Notes under the pieces: model-generated
Databases searched by the model: none
Told to the model about the DNA's origin: nothing
Seen by the model: the letters and a program-made list of their open reading frames with translations, nothing else
From: Anisakis pegreffii
Lineage: Eukaryota; Nematoda; Chromadorea; Rhabditida; Anisakidae
Length of the DNA: 64,000 bases
Assembly: GCA_035041965.1 (NCBI GenBank)
Contig: JAPYMA010000388.1
Span: 163,092-227,091 of the forward strand
Reading direction: 5' to 3'
Program-made: the position numbers and the translations under genes
In this document: in pieces, positions 35,730 through 52,200 of the stretch
Numbering within the stretch: position 1 is the first letter of the stretch
Layout: each line of letters begins with the position of its first letter

Positions 35730-36964
35730 TTACGCTGGAGCGAAATGATCAGTAATGTCCTCTTCGTCGTCGTCATCGTCCGTGTTTCGATACGTTATCG
35801 TTATGGTCTTTTCAGCTTTGATCTCTCTCTGTGCTGGCGATAAGAACTCCTCGTTTGCCAACTTAATCAGTTTATCATGTTCGATATCCCTCGCAACTCT
35901 TACAACTATTCGGTCTGATTGAATTCAGTCAAAACTGATTTCTTTATTCGAGTTCGATAGACTTTTAAAAAATGATAGCCTCGAAACGAACGGCAGTTCA
36001 GTTTATCATTTCAAAATGTAGCAACGAAACACAGTAGGGAACATTGAAACATGATTCAATGGGCAACACGTAATTTCGAGCTGAACGTCTTTTTCTGAGA
36101 ACGGCTCATTGATGACCAATAACAAATTCGCTCAACTTATTGGAAATAACGGCAGAGCGATAGAAGGAAACTTTGCTTAATCTCATATCTTAATGCACAC
36201 AAAAAGACGCAAAAATCAAATCTGAATACAAGTCTTTGTGCGGCTCGAATGAAATCGATTGAATCTTTTTTTCGCTTATTTGTCACTTGCTCATCGTTCA
36301 CTCCTGTAAACGATCCCTTTCTTGGTGAACTGAAATCACAGAGGTGTTCACTTTGGAAAAGCAACAGTGCAGCAATTGATGTCGATTCAAGCATAAGCAT
36401 AGTATTTGCTTATGGTTCCATCGCAGTGAACCATTAAATCGAATGAATCGTTTTTATTCCAGCAGAAAAGTTTCTCAAAACTGATTCAGTTTATCTGCAC
36501 GAACGATTAAAATTCAAACGACAGAGACGGAGAGTAGCACTCTCCAAATCACTGAAACCACATCAAAAGCATGATTCAACAAAATCGACGGTTTGCTCTT
36601 TTGGTGGCGCAATTATTTTCGGTTGTGGATGGAAGAAAGAGCAGAGAAGCTATCGCGCTAATGAGATGCATTTGCCAATTAAATGAATAAATCGCTTTTC
36701 ATTGAATGATAACTTCGAATGTCTGTTAAACACGTACATATAGTAACTTGTCACTGGCACAAAGGGGAATCTTGAAACGAGCTAAAATCAGAACACTTAC
36801 GGTGACGGTGAAAGTCCATCTACAGATACTGCAGTAGTGGAGATAACCTCTTTGGAACGTTTTTTGCGACAACCGTGGCATACGAAGACGATATCAATGA
36901 GAATCAACGAATGAATTAAAATAAAAGCAAATCTCGAAAGCACAACCAAACATTGTGCATACAT
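35730..36964 (-). CDS. Possible small membrane-anchored protein with acidic tail
   Basis: Tentative model. The first exon, 36964-36801, begins with ATG two bases after a TTTTTTAG acceptor and ends at a good GTAAGT donor. It encodes about 30 hydrophobic residues (signal anchor or signal peptide), then VCHGCRKKRSKEV. A second piece begins at 36329, in phase, and reads SPRKGSFTGVND and NKRKKDSIDF; its end is not clear. A terminal exon, 35914-35730, reads VARDIEHDKLIKLANEEFL and ends in an acidic DDDDDEEDI tail and a stop. I could not find a consensus donor linking the second piece to the last exon, so these may belong to separate transcripts. No family recognised. Confidence 0.4.
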
Positions 36965-36969
36965 CGCTA

Positions 36970-38742
36970 AAAAATGACTGATTCGTCTCTTTGTTTTCCA
37001 ATTATGCCTATCATCGGCCTATATCAAATTTAAATATTCACTTCCAAGCACCACCAAATTGTAACTCTTAAGCTTATTATATGATAATTTATGAATCATT
37101 TAATTATTCCATAGTCTGCATGACGATCAAATTCTTGTTTGCCATTTGAACCAATTCTTCCTGTATGAGGTTTGTGCTAGTACTTGGCTGATTAAAGCTT
37201 TAGTAGAGAGCATTCAACTATTACTTAGCTATTTCTCTGCAAATGATCCGGAATATTGTTTATCTCTCAAGGCTACTGCCAGCTTTAAGCGGTGATCTAC
37301 CTAAAAACAATAGTGGAGCAGCATGAGTAGTGTAAGTTGGCGAAAAGAGTGCTTGATCGGGATGCGTCCTCATCGATTAGTTGCTGTACAAATTTTCAAT
37401 GTGCCTACCACCCCTTAGCCATTTTGCTTGCCGATGGGGTCACCCAAGTCAAAAGTTTGATTTGACGAACAGTAGTGAAATATCTCAAAGTGTTTTATAT
37501 AGCTAACATAAGAGACGTAACTAAACCGCTCATCTCTAGTTATGCAATTGATCACACCGCCAATCACCAATACATTTCATATGCCGAAGTTCGTGTACAA
37601 CAATTTTGAAGTGACTCAAAAACTCCGATTCTACGATTCCAATGGAATTCTCTCGAGAATCGCTCAACTACAAACAACTAAAGTACCACTAAAGATAGTT
37701 TATTGCAGAGAAGTATAGCTTAAGTGTACGATTTTGGAGGTCATTTGCTTTTCACACTTGCAGTCAAATTTAGGTTTATGTTTATGCGAATAGCAATTCG
37801 ACGTTTCATATTTATACTGCAGCAGCGATCGCAATGTTTTACGTTGACCTTACAGAACACTCTGAAGCATTTCTGCACTCGCCAACAGTCTAAATAAAGT
37901 TCAGAACGACCTTGTTGACTATTAAACGCCATATGTCTATCCTCTAAAACTTGAGCGTATAATTAGCATGAAGCCGTGAAAAACAGCGTTGAAAATGTGA
38001 AAATGGTGATATTCTGCTAGAGTCACTTGCCCGAAACTAAATGAGGCGTCTACGTGGTTCCATTGTTAGTGAGAGCCATCTCAAGCTATATGATACACGA
38101 AATTGTAGCAAACTGCTCAAAGCTGAGACTTTCGGCTATTTGGGAGTCATCCTGCCTAAATTCGTAAACATAAGCATTTATTCATGGTCAATTTAGAGAT
38201 CAAATGCACGGCGAGGGCTAAGCGTCATATTTCAGCTATATGAAATACTTTGAGAAATTCAGTAAATTCAAAAAATCGTCGAGAATAAGCGTTATCGGCC
38301 GACAAAAAATATCTCCTCCACTCGACAATACCAAAACATCGAGTTAAAAAGCTTCTATAAGTCCTCGAGAGTTTTGAATGGAGCCATTCGATCTGAAAAG
38401 TGCCCTGTAAAACCTTACCAGTGTTACTGATCCTCAGCGAAGTAAGCTTATCCAGTCGAGCTCATGCTCTTAGCAGCTCTGCTTATCACGAATTTCAATT
38501 GCTGCTCTTGAATTTAAAATTCACTGCATATTTGGAAAGCACTACTAAAAAAGTGAAAAATCCAACTGACGCGTGTTTCCTAGCAGGCGTAAAATAAGCA
38601 AAGCGATGCGATTCATCAACCCTTTCAAACATAAACGATTACTCCAGCACGCTATCAAAACTATCATTGCTCACACTCAGCTAGAGAAATCAGTTGAAAA
38701 ATAGTTTGAAGACAGCCATTCTCCACCGCTTCAAGCAACCTT
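36970..38742. other. Intergenic, nothing recognised
   Basis: Short open frames only. Some stretches near 37.3-37.5 kb and 38.2-38.5 kb are less AT-rich and may be old repeats. Confidence 0.35.
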
Positions 38743-38890
38743 AAAGGAATTCCTTGATGATTCACTCGTAAGGAATTCCAGGAGGGTCGGGGACGGGGAC
38801 AGTCCCCGAAGCTGGCCGCCGCTTGAAAATGGTCGGGGATGGAGATTCGGAGACGGGGACCCCGAATTCGGGGACTCCCCACACAGCATT
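38743..38890. repeat. GC-rich palindrome cluster
   Basis: This compact block stands out in AT-rich DNA. It contains the 12-base palindrome AAGGAATTCCTT and part of it again 27 bases on. It also has CGGGGAC-A-GTCCCCG, the 14-base palindrome CCCCGAATTCGGGG, and several GGTCGGGGA/GGACGGGGAC copies. It is probably part of a dispersed repeat. The minus-strand frame across it is an artefact of the GC content. Confidence 0.7.
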
Positions 38891-39818
38891 AGATTACACG
38901 ATGATTGTGACTGGACCTTTCGAATTCAGATACTTCCCTCATTCCTTATTTTTACCAAAAAACACCGATGTAACCACTGGAAAAAATTATCTCCAACGAA
39001 ATTTTATTTCACCATGTAAAAACTTGCAATGTAAAGAAGAACATTAATAGGAAAGAAAACTGAACGTTATTAGACAGCATACTTTAGAGCGGTAGGAAGC
39101 AAATTATTGTTGATGTTGTGCTGCAGGAAAAATATCAAAACTTGAAGATAAAATCAAATAATTATTTCTAATGAACTTATACACATTCAATTAATGAGTG
39201 AAGCACAGCACAAAACAGCAATACGAACATGAAACAGTTCAATCTGAAGAAAGAAACCTCAATATGGAACAATAATGAAAGATAAAAATAAGGAATCAGT
39301 GCCACCGTAATTTTATACCATTCGAAAACAATTCACACTCGTGCCACTCAAAGCCAATTCAATTAGGCTTGACTAAGTTCAAGAAAACAAAACTATCACA
39401 GAAGATGAACTGATGAATCATGGAGATTAGGCAAACGTGAATTCGCTACTCGCACAAACTCTTCGCAATGTCTATCGATGCAAACTTAAGTTACCTTTGA
39501 AACGGTTCGATAAAGTTGAAAGGAGTCTCTGAAGTGCAGTTATACAATGATTGAAAGTGAAGAAAAAACATTTCAAGATTAAACACTGTAAAATACTCGA
39601 GATTAAGCAAGACAAATTATGATGAAAAGAATCGAAATTAGCGAGGTATATCATAAATCAAATTCGTAGAGTATAATGAACTGTTTTGCTCAAATCAATT
39701 ATCATAGCTCAACGAACTTAGCATAAACGACGCACGGATTATCAACCAAATTTGAAAAAGTCAACTATTTGTACTTAATTATTCTATACACATCAAAAAA
39801 CCACTGCCACCAAACGCA
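38891..39818. other. 3' flank of gene D
   Basis: AT-rich sequence with recognisable but diverged similarity to the B-C intergenic region. Shared phrases such as GAAAACTGAAC(G/A)T and AATGA(G/A)TGAAGCA suggest that the flank was duplicated together with the gene. Confidence 0.45.
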
Positions 39819-42800
39819 TTACTGATTACCACGAAGTGAACATCGATATCTACCATTCACCTTCAACAAATCTATCATGAACTGATGTGCTCGTCGTCTA
39901 CTGACAGCTTCAATTTCGCGGATGCTTTCTCCTAGTATTTGAACTGAAATTTTTAAACGATGAAAATTAAAACATTCAAAGATTTAGCCTGAAACCAAAA
40001 AGAAAAACAAATGAAATGGAACGACAAAACAAAAACAGCGATGAATTGTAATTTGTTTAGTCCAACAATTCATCGGACTGTATTTTCAGAAACCATCTGT
40101 CAAGTTCTACACGTTTTTTCGAGTGTTTTCATTCTAGAACCTCAAATCTTTCATTCAAATACACGTTTACAAAATAATCAAAAAAACTGACGAAGAGCAT
40201 CACAATTGTCACGGGTATTTGATTCATTCATCCTTCGAGCAGATGCATCATTATTATCACTTGGATCATTCACATCAACGACTTCATTCCTCAGTGATTT
40301 GTTCGGTCGCGATTTCTGAGCGGGTGATTGAGAGGTTTTTGGTTCGTACGACTTGAATGTTTTGGCAGTGGACCTCTTTTTTACGTCGGATACGAAAGAA
40401 TCAGAGATGAATTCATCAGTTGTCTTATCTTGATGAGGTGATGATCTCCGCTCTTTTTTATGACTATTCAAGAGAGACTGCTGAATACACGATGAATTCA
40501 TGACTCTCTTTAACGGTAAACGTTTGCATAGTACAAGACGACCTGTTTGGGGATCTCTTTTGAGGAAATGCTTCGGATGTGCCTCATTAGTTGTTTTAGA
40601 TGTGTTGTCACCACCAACGATTTCATTACTGTCATTGCTGTCACGTGACTCTGCTCGAGTGGATGGTAGTGGGTGCGACTGTGAAGAAGATGAGTCATCA
40701 ATGTTGGATGCATCATCAAGTGTGTGTTGACTGGACTCTAGCAAGTGAGCAACTGGCAAATTTGAATCGTTATCATTCGTTTCTGACGGTAATAATTTAT
40801 TCGACTCTGATAGCTGATCTCCTCCAGGCATTTTCTGGCCAGTTGTTTCGTTATTCGTTGTTGAGATGTTATCATCATCCACTAAAATTTCTTCATCCGG
40901 TAACTGTTCACGTGTTCCATCTGACGTTCCGTCAACTACTTCATCGAAATTTAAAAATCCAACAGAAATGCGTTCTGCAACTGTGTTTGAATTATCCATT
41001 TCATAGGGACTTCCCTCAGACGAAGCCACTGAAGAGGTTGACCGCACAAACAAATCGTCAACATGAGAAATTGGAGTAACTTCTTCAACCCTCGAATTAT
41101 CGCTTTCTCCACCGATCTCGTAACTGCACTCCCCCATTTCTTCCTTATTCCTATCTGAACCCATTTTCTGCTTCATTCTGAAATACGTTAATGAAATCAA
41201 ACTGACGAAAAAACTAATGAACATTTAATTCACTGAATGAACCATAAGTCAAACACCTTTTGTATGGTTTTTGATCCATGAAATTATGTCCTTATCTTTG
41301 CATTTCTTTGCAAACCAAGCCGGTATGTGGTTCAGAAGACGAACGCAAATGGAATCTTTTGGAAAAACCATCTCAACTTTCTCAAAGTTCAGTTGTTTGA
41401 ACGGCTGTCGATTTCATTTTTTCGGGTTACTATCTGAGCTTATTTTTGATCGCTATCTATTGTCATGAAGCAGTTGACCTTTCCTTGACATCGAAGCTTA
41501 GTCTTGTTGCTTCTAACAGTATTACTTCTAATACTTTAAACACTCTAACAATAAGCTCCATACCGATCGTGTCGTAAACGTTTGTACTTTTTACAAACGC
41601 TGTGCCATGAGGGGTATGCGGTTGCAATGTTGAACTTTTTACTGTTACTGTTACTCTCATCAAACGTCGCGGCTAGTTCCATTGCTTTCTCGAAATTCTA
41701 AAATTGAAGTCCGTTTTAAATTCATTATTGGTTTTTTTCCAGAATGAAGTCAGATACTCACAATAAAGATTTATTTTTTTCAGTATTCAACTATTATATC
41801 CACCGAGAAATTGATAAACGGTGAGAAGATGAGTTCCACAGCTGCTCACCTAGATGAATTTATTGTGGGTATATGTGGTAATTACGTCTGGCAGTTTGAT
41901 GAACCAACCTTTCGATAAGCATCATATGGATCTTTGCCTTCTAGAATCTCTCTTCGTGATTGTCGATCCATTTGCATAGCGATAATATCAGTTTCACTGA
42001 GCGCCTTACAATCAGGATGATGTGCTGATGATTTACCTCTGATGACGACTCCGTCTTGTACATGTATGTTTGCTATAGGACCATAACCTGTCTTGCTCTT
42101 CAGTTTATGACAATTAGTGCAACGATAATACCGACGTCGATTGCTTTTCGACTCCTTCGAAAGGACATACTGACGATAACCACCCGACTCGGGAAGTGTT
42201 ACCACTGAGTTCTTGAGTTGCTTTGACAAGGTCAGATATGCACTCAAACCCTTCGGTTTGTTCTCCCTGTAACTATTGTGTTTTGTGCTCATTTTAAGTG
42301 TCCTTAAAGCCACAGAGATTCTATTTCTTTTTCGCATGCGATAATTTCAGCATATTGAAAGTGATTTAGTAGTAGTATACATCAAAATTCATCACAGTAC
42401 GTCTTGTGGATGAAATTCTGGTGAAAGCATGGAATCTTAACACTCAACAATGAGAATTCGAATTAACAACGGGCACTTGCTTTCAACCCGATCTGTTCAA
42501 CTACGAGCTACGACCACTTTTTGAATAGTGAACTTCAAAATCGATTTATGGAGAGTATTAAACAATACCAAATTTGGTCAAGTGATTGCTGTTCAAGTTC
42601 CTTTTTCTTCTGCATCCGTTTCTCCTGCAAGGAAAACTTTACACCTATGTCATTAAGGATATAATTTTCTCGGTTTTCGGTACCCAAATGCGAAACAGAA
42701 AACTGATAAGGTTAATAAGGTTAATGTTACGAAGAAAATAAACGTAAAAATCAATCACATTTTGCATTTTCCGCGCGGCGATTGATGGGGAACATTTTTT

Positions 42801-43135
42801 ACGAGTAGCACCTGTCACCATTTCATTGCCGGTCATTCCATATTTATAACGACTTAGGAGATTATCGAGTTCTTCACTGCAATCGAAATATCTTTACTGA
42901 TTTCATTTATGTTCGAGCAACAATTTATAGAACGCACAATACAGTGCTGACATATTCCGATTATCTTGATGAACTCAATTATGTGTCAGCAAAAAATTTA
43001 TGGAAGCGAACAATACAACACTGACACATTATGATTATCTTGATGTTTCAACAGCAACATGAGGACTTACTCGGATGAACAACTCAACTGTGTCGTGTCG
43101 TCTAGATCTATTTGACTGCCCTGATATGGATCCAT
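39819..43135 (-). CDS. Tandem-family gene D: C2HC finger, acidic nuclear-type protein
   Basis: The closest paralogue of gene C, with the same seven-exon structure. Exons 43135-43071, 42876-42759, 42624-42569, 42266-41909, 41697-41564, 41177-40192 and 39943-39819 give 613 residues in phase. The ATG is six bases after a TTTCAG acceptor. The finger is C129-x2-C132-x29-H162-x3-C166, followed by MQMDRQSRREILEGKDPYD. Exon 5 carries YPSWHSVCKKYKRLRHD. The acidic exon 6 is the same length as in C (986 bases) and contains HFLKRDPQTGRLVLCKRLP near residue 446. The last exon has IREIEAVSRRRAHQFMIDLL. It differs from C by a six-codon deletion in exon 2 and by a diverged basic region. Function is unknown. 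Confidence 0.87.
40515..40879. repeat. Near-identical tract shared with gene C
   Basis: Partner of 29118-29482. Identity falls off on both sides within the same exon. Confidence 0.8.
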
Positions 43136-43143
43136 AACAATCT

Positions 43144-43372
43144 GAAAGTCATCGAGTTTATTCCACATTGAGCCGAAAAGAAAATTCACGATTGAATTAA
43201 GTCTACTGATAATACCAGTTTAATTTTTCATAAAGATTTTCTCAGTGACAACCAATGTGTAGATAACGGCAGTATGGAATCATTGATTCAGATTAGATTA
43301 CATGAAATCTCCTTTCAACATTTTAAAACAATTGAGTATATTCTCAAATTTAACTAATATTCTTGTTAGCTC
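43144..43372. other. Upstream flank of gene D
   Basis: AT-rich, no coding signal. A splice acceptor at 43143-43142 immediately precedes the gene D start. Confidence 0.4.
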
Positions 43373-43446
43373 AAAAAAAAAAACTCCGCCATAGTGTGGC
43401 GGCTCGCTTTGCCAACGCCCCTCCCACTTGGGGTTCGCTTATGCCG
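43373..43446 (-). ncRNA. Candidate Pol III small RNA end: hairpin plus T-run
   Basis: Read on the minus strand, a GC-rich segment (GCGAACCCC, AGTGGGAGGGGCG, TTGGCAAAGCGAG) is followed by the perfect hairpin CCGCCA-CACTA-TGGCGG, then AG and eleven T. A stable stem next to a T-run is how many RNA polymerase III transcripts end. No clear A or B box was found, so it could equally be the tail of a SINE-like repeat. Confidence 0.35.
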
Positions 43447-44713
43447 AAATTGTTGAATGAAGGTTCTTGAATACAGTGAAGATTCTTTGGATACAATGCC
43501 TGAGTAGGTGTTTAACTGGCGACGGCTAACAACACACTAACAAGTTTATCATTCAACGTTCTACACAAGCGATCGTGCACACTGCAAGTGAGCGATCAGT
43601 GCTAATTCTCATAGGGTAAATTACCCGCTGGAGGTATTTTGGGGATGTCAGGAGGGTTATTCAGAGGGTCAGCAAGCTAATATTTGTTGTTCTGAAGGGC
43701 GCTATTGTCACGGTACTTTTTCACTTACAGCGCCATTGTCAGATATCGATCGTGGCAACACTCTTCTTTGCCCTATATTCTATCGTCTTTATCTCGTCTG
43801 CGCCTGAACAAAAGTCAGTCTGAAGTAGTCCTATGAATGAGACACTATCTTAGGCTTGTTGTCACTTTCAACAGTCTTCCAAGATTGCATTCGTAGGAAT
43901 CATAAATTCATGTAGCAGGGAAAGGGGGGAGGCGAGGGTTGATGACGGCTTGCCAGATTATCGAAAAGGATGAGTTCCATATTATCCAAAACCGAAGTCA
44001 ACGATCTTATGGCGGTATGTCGCATTGAAAAAAGACGAAAAAAATTTTGAATGTTGAACAAATCAGAGAAGTATTTATGGGGAATGAGTTTTAATAACAA
44101 TACAAAACGTATCACAGAATTAATAGCGATGAACGAATATATCGATAAGTTTTATGAAGATACAGCAAATTTCAACGACACAACTCAATGAAACAACAAA
44201 TCCAATTTATAAAAACCAGAGTTAACGCAACATGTTCATTATTTGTTTGTTTAAAGGAACTTTTTCGTCTCAAGAAGACCAACGAAAAAGAATAAACTCA
44301 TTTGATAACAAAGAAAAATTATTATGAAAGTAGTTATGCAATAACAAATGAATAATATCAGAAATAATTAATCCTGATAAAAAATGCTGCACATTCATTC
44401 AAAACCCTTTTTCATTTCATATCACCAAATAAATATCACAAATTGAAAACACAATCAAAGTAAAGACCATTCTGTCAAGTTAATGACGGCAGCACACGCC
44501 GATTCGATATCACTGATTAGTAAAATAAGAATTTAGTGTACTTTCGGTTATCAAAACTCTTGATTTAACATAAATTTTTTAACGTAAGGCGCCTCTTTAT
44601 TGCAGCTATTCGGTTAATGGAAAGAAAAAATTGAGTTCATAAAAATGATCTTTTCTATGCATTCTAAAGAATCTGAAATGAACCGAGTCACGTCACCCCA
44701 ATATGGCCTGCTA
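43447..44713. other. Intergenic, nothing recognised
   Basis: Includes an imperfect repeat of GCGC(T/C)ATTGTCA near 43.70 and 43.73 kb. An AATAAA on the minus strand near 44600 may serve the fumarate reductase gene, about 110 bases past its stop. Confidence 0.4.
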
Positions 44714-48963
<4,250 letters not shown>

Positions 48964-49179
48964 TCCATTTATCACTCTAAACAAAATTGCTGATATTATT
49001 TTTGATGCACTTTCTTTATTGTCAACACTGCTATTACCGATACGACACTATTTTTCTTCGCTTTCAACGAAATAAAAATTGATAAAACATCAATAACACG
49101 TTCATTTAATCACGTTCACTAGATTAATAAAATAAGTTCAGAATGAGTTCCAATGCGTTTTTGTGAATATGCGTTCAAC

Positions 49180-49248
49180 TCACTGCTCAATGGCTTAGCG
49201 GTTAAGCTGAACTCTAAGATCGGGATCTGAATGCGATCGATTCAGTGA
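49180..49248 (+). other. tRNA-like sequence (probably tRNA-derived repeat)
   Basis: TCACTG and CAGTGA close a 69-base segment. GCTTA-GCGGT-TAAGC forms a perfect D-arm-like hairpin with an A-box match (TGGCTTAGCGG), and GATCGATTC fits a B box. The T-arm cannot fold without using the acceptor strand, and there is no normal anticodon stem. It is therefore a tRNA pseudogene or the head of a SINE-like element. Confidence 0.45.
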
Positions 49249-52200
49249 AAGTAAATTCTTTTATTCACTCACGAACACGTGTTAAACACCAATAAAACCT
49301 GCACTAACATCATTCATTCAGACGAACACTAACGCAGTTAAAAAGTTAACAGTCTTCAACGTAAACACACCAAACAAATGGAACCGACCTCGGTTAAGCA
49401 CTGATTCAATTACAAGTAACGTTAATATTACGGTAAGCAAAGTGCCTTGAGAACGTTGTGCGAAATGAAACATTCATTTCGTTGAAAGAACGATCAGTAA
49501 AAATGAATACTTAATGGACCATTAAATTTTGCAAAATACATATATTCAATTTAATTGTCGCATAACACGAAGTGACGGATATAATTGAAATTTACAAGCA
49601 AAAGCGATAAGATGCAAACTTCGTAGAATTACGAGTGGCCAAAAAATTTGTGGAAAAGGGCATAATGAGTGGAAACAGTTTACTTGCGTCAAGAACGGTT
49701 ATTTTTATATTGAAGAGATGAGACTGAATCAATAGCACTGATCAGCTGGTGAACTATTATAATGTTAATATGACACAACGTTTGGGAAAGCATCGAAAAT
49801 ACTTAAACAAAGAGTAAGTTTGGAACAACGGATCAGTGAGCAATAGCATTGCAAAAATACTTCAGGCAGAACGCGAATAAATATATATGTGTTCATAATA
49901 AATATATGTGTTAACGGTTTGAAGTGCACATATACTCACTTAATTCCTCTCAAGATCGAGGAAATTAATACTACGTGACAAATTCAGTTCAAACAAAAGG
50001 AATGTTAAATCAGAAAGCAAACTTGAAATTGGCTATGATGATAACTCCACAGTTGAAATTGGAATAGATTTCAGAAAAGAATAACAAATAGAAGACTGTG
50101 ATGTCTCCAGGGAAACGGTTTATGCAAATCTAAATAAACGCACTGAAAAAATCTGAGGAGAGAGCCTAGAAGTAGTAGGCAGTGAGTAAAAGACGATAAC
50201 AGACTAGAATCGTTTTGTGTGATATATTTATGTGATGACTTTACGGAATTCGCAGTTCAAAACCAGTTTTGACTGGAGAATCGAAGTTGAATGTATTTAC
50301 ACGAAAACGAAAACACGTTTGGAGACAATCAAAAATCGATTATTTCAAAATTCACAATTCATTTTGATATTCATTGAAAAATTGCGTCATAATGATTGAT
50401 ACAATTGGCATCATTCTTTAGCTGAATGTATTTATTAATCTTTGCATCTATTCTACTTGAAATACACACTCGAAAAGCGAAGTGATGAACGAACACTTCT
50501 AGAAATGTCATTTCTCGAGTTCCACTACACGATATTCATGTTGGTTGCACATTCAAGCGATCAAGATATTATTTGGCCACCTTTAATATCTTCAAAAAAT
50601 TGTTTTTGGATAAATTCATTTGACGAACTTGTTTTGTGAACTGGGGTAACGAGTTGTTGATAATTTATTTGATGTCAGAAAAACGTTCAACTCATAGCAA
50701 CTGTTAATTTATTGGTGTATTAATTGCCCGAGAAAAAAAGTAATTTCAGAAATAATTTCATTAAAAAATTATTTGAAAACCCCATTCTCAAACACATCAA
50801 ATAATGGCATTTTCATAGTTTCGGTCTGCCTCAGAGTTATTTGCGTAACTATGGCTGACAATAAATCTTCTGATAAAATTTTATCGCATCCGATGAATGT
50901 TTGGTGATTTATTCGTTACGAAAGAGAGACTGTGCATTGTTAAAGAGCATGTCATGACGTACCCAACTGAGATAATAATCCTTTATGATATTTATAATCG
51001 CGGCGGTTGTTATGAGTCGCTGGCCTTCAGTGTCAGTCTCAAACCCGAAGAAAAATGAGAAAAGCTTTGCTGATTAATGGATGATGAAACCAAAAAGTAC
51101 ATTCAGAGTTCTCGATGAGAGATTTATTTGTCTGCTGCGACGATGCCTTTGGGAGTAGCCAATAGGGAAAGATGGCAATTAGTCATTTGACTCATCAGTG
51201 ATCAATTATGATAAAATCAAGTGCAGATATTTTTGCTTAGTAACGATGATGGATTACTTCTCATATCATAGAACAGAGTGTTGTTCAGTTTTAGCTTCAT
51301 TTTAATAGTCTGAATGAAAATGATGTTTTGAGGAGAGAGAAATGTTTTGTGATTGATTGGCATCGCTGAGAAGGAGTTAGTCTTGTGACGTGATCGCAAG
51401 CTGTTCATAGCAGTGGTGATAATAATGAGAATAAGACAACGAGGATATTAATGCTATGAGTATGTTGGTGCCCCACCTCACGCTATCACGAATCAATAGA
51501 ATCGCATGAGCTAACACAATGCGCGTGTAGATTTCGCTATCAGAGAGCAATGAAAAATTAACTCACGATCAGACAAAAAAACTCTCAGATTCTCTACAGT
51601 CATCATAAATTCTCTACAGAATTATGAATAACTCTCGAACTAACGAAAGAAACCTTTGCACGGAGTGGAACTCTTGCTGCGTTCATTCAAAATTTTTGTG
51701 TTTACGTATGGCGTAGTTTCTAAAGCTGATTGCATTTGTGAGTGCAGTCATAGGTACAATATTGTTATAACAGACATACGCGGAGGTGATTTGGAGACTT
51801 TCTCCGAGAAATATAATATAACGGATAAATGTTTTTGCAATTCTTATCTGCTTCATTTCGCCATTGCACTCAGTCGACTGCAACTGCCCCGTGTAATAAG
51901 ACACTACGCATGAGTCACCAATGAATACGTCAAGAAATGCCGCACACATCCTCGTAAGAATGCAAAATGCTTTCGAGAACAACAAAAGAAGTTTCCTATT
52001 GATAGCGATGAACCTCAATCACCTCAACTACGCATCACTCTTCTCCATATGCAAAAACAAGCAACGATACGATACTCTCCAGCACGAGATGACATATGCT
52101 ACCGCAACATCGCACACGCGTACAAATCGATCATGCAAACTTATCGTTATCATATCTAATTGATTCGATCATATTTTCCAGAACTTTTGAATATATGGAA

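Noticed and set aside
36801..36964. A further zinc-finger paralogue, because of VCHGCRKKRSKEV
   Set aside because: The preceding 30 residues are hydrophobic and no H-x3-C follows, so a membrane anchor with a basic border fits better.
38664..38882. 72-codon minus-strand frame
   Set aside because: Runs through the palindrome cluster; Pro/Arg content reflects GC repeats, not a protein.
49180..49248. Functional tRNA gene
   Set aside because: T-arm cannot form and there is no proper anticodon stem, so it is listed only as tRNA-like.
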